A stretch of DNA of 64,000 nucleotides, taken from Archangium sp. GTDB taxonomy: Bacteria; Myxococcota; Myxococcia; Myxococcales; Myxococcaceae. The DNA lies in contig JAUYRZ010000034.1 of the NCBI GenBank assembly GCA_030695565.1, positions 1 through 64,000 on the forward strand. The letters run 5' to 3'. Below the pieces are notes generated by a model. The model saw nothing but the letters and a program-made list of their open reading frames with translations. It made no database searches and was not told where the DNA came from. Position 1 is the stretch's first letter. The number at the start of each line of letters is the position of its first letter. Positions 63,757 to 64,000 of this stretch are shown one piece after another. The position numbers and the translations under genes are program-made.

Positions 63757-64000
63757 ATGAACGACACACGGCTGATGGAGCTGCGACCACTCGCGCCTCC
63801 GCGAGAGGTGTTCGAACTCGAAGTGGGGATGCGTCCGACGGATGAATTGGTGCGCATCGCCTCGGATGCCTGTTCCAAAGGCCTGCGGGTGCATTTTCTG
63901 GGGCTGGCCAGCCGGCCCTTCGGCGACCTCTTCAAGGTGGCTGCAGCCGGTGGGTGGGGTGACGGGTGCCGCGCGGGCAGGCACTCGTTCATTCCGGGCT
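63757..64000 (+). CDS. Partial hypothetical CDS at right edge
   Basis: 81 codons open to the edge. The sequence begins MNDTRLMELRPLAPPREVF and reads as soluble alpha/beta protein (LRVHFLGLASRPFGDLF). No Shine-Dalgarno is obvious (GGGGGGG 7 bases before the ATG), and third-codon GC is only moderate. No family visible. Divergent from nhaA. Confidence 0.4.
   Translation, partial: MNDTRLMELRPLAPPREVFELEVGMRPTDELVRIASDACSKGLRVHFLGLASRPFGDLFKVAAAGGWGDGCRAGRHSFIPG

Overview
The window is high-GC (roughly two thirds G+C), densely coded bacterial chromosome. It carries many lipoproteins and Cys-rich secreted proteins, several hybrid two-component kinases, an ECF sigma/anti-sigma pair, PilZ proteins and a Pkn-type kinase remnant. 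This mix fits Myxococcota (myxobacteria). The assignment is from family content, not from a marker gene. I see no rRNA, tRNA, CRISPR array, transposase or prophage.

Layout. (1) 0.2-7.5 kb, minus strand: a SNF2-type helicase and a large Eco57I-like adenine methyltransferase resembling DrmD and DrmMI of class 1 DISARM. A coupled 46-codon ORF and a terminator-like hairpin follow, so the unit may be complete without drmA/B/C. (2) 7.5-13.3 kb: GtrA-like protein, a truncated endonuclease III remnant (nth), a four-repeat Cys-rich secreted protein, a Rieske oxygenase and a lipoprotein lipase. (3) 13.4-16.5 kb, minus: ECF sigma factor, zinc-finger anti-sigma, envelope protein and Kazal lipoprotein as one overlapping operon. 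(4) 16.8-21.8 kb: a PqqD/HlyD-like fusion, Cys-rich lipoprotein, WGR-ATP-dependent DNA ligase and a lipoprotein. (5) 21.9-31.7 kb, minus: a tightly packed six-gene signalling operon. It holds two paralogous proteins joining PilZ domains to a conserved C-terminal region that looks like tandem acyltransferase (GNAT-like) halves, an HTH-REC protein, a SAM methyltransferase, a double-core hybrid kinase and a REC-kinase. This is my best candidate for an undescribed system. (6) 31.9-38.9 kb: EEP-family hydrolase, degenerate metallo-beta-lactamase, GST, lipoprotein hydrolase, SWIM-SNF2 helicase and a protein of two PARP-type zinc fingers. (7) 39-45.5 kb: membrane kinase plus NtrC-type activator, a kinase remnant, and a secreted trio ending in a DUF2330 protein. 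(8) 45.5-55.2 kb: a trehalose/alpha-glucan operon (debranching enzyme, GT4, MarR, OtsB and a membrane-anchored sensor-OtsA fusion). It is divergent from a ClC-CBS/Crp pair across a perfect 16-bp palindrome. (9) 56-58.4 kb: two tandem AlaDH/PNT-like dehydrogenases. (10) 58.7-63.5 kb, minus: a five-gene operon of NhaA, NhaD-like and CaCA antiporters with two unknown proteins, every junction overlapping by 4 bases.

Five copies of a short CT/AG-rich hairpin repeat (REP-like) sit mainly between genes. One lies inside the 5' end of a lipoprotein gene. Starts were moved inward from the longest ORF where signal peptides, 4-base stop/start overlaps or codon quality demanded it. All family assignments come from reading motifs; no database search was run.
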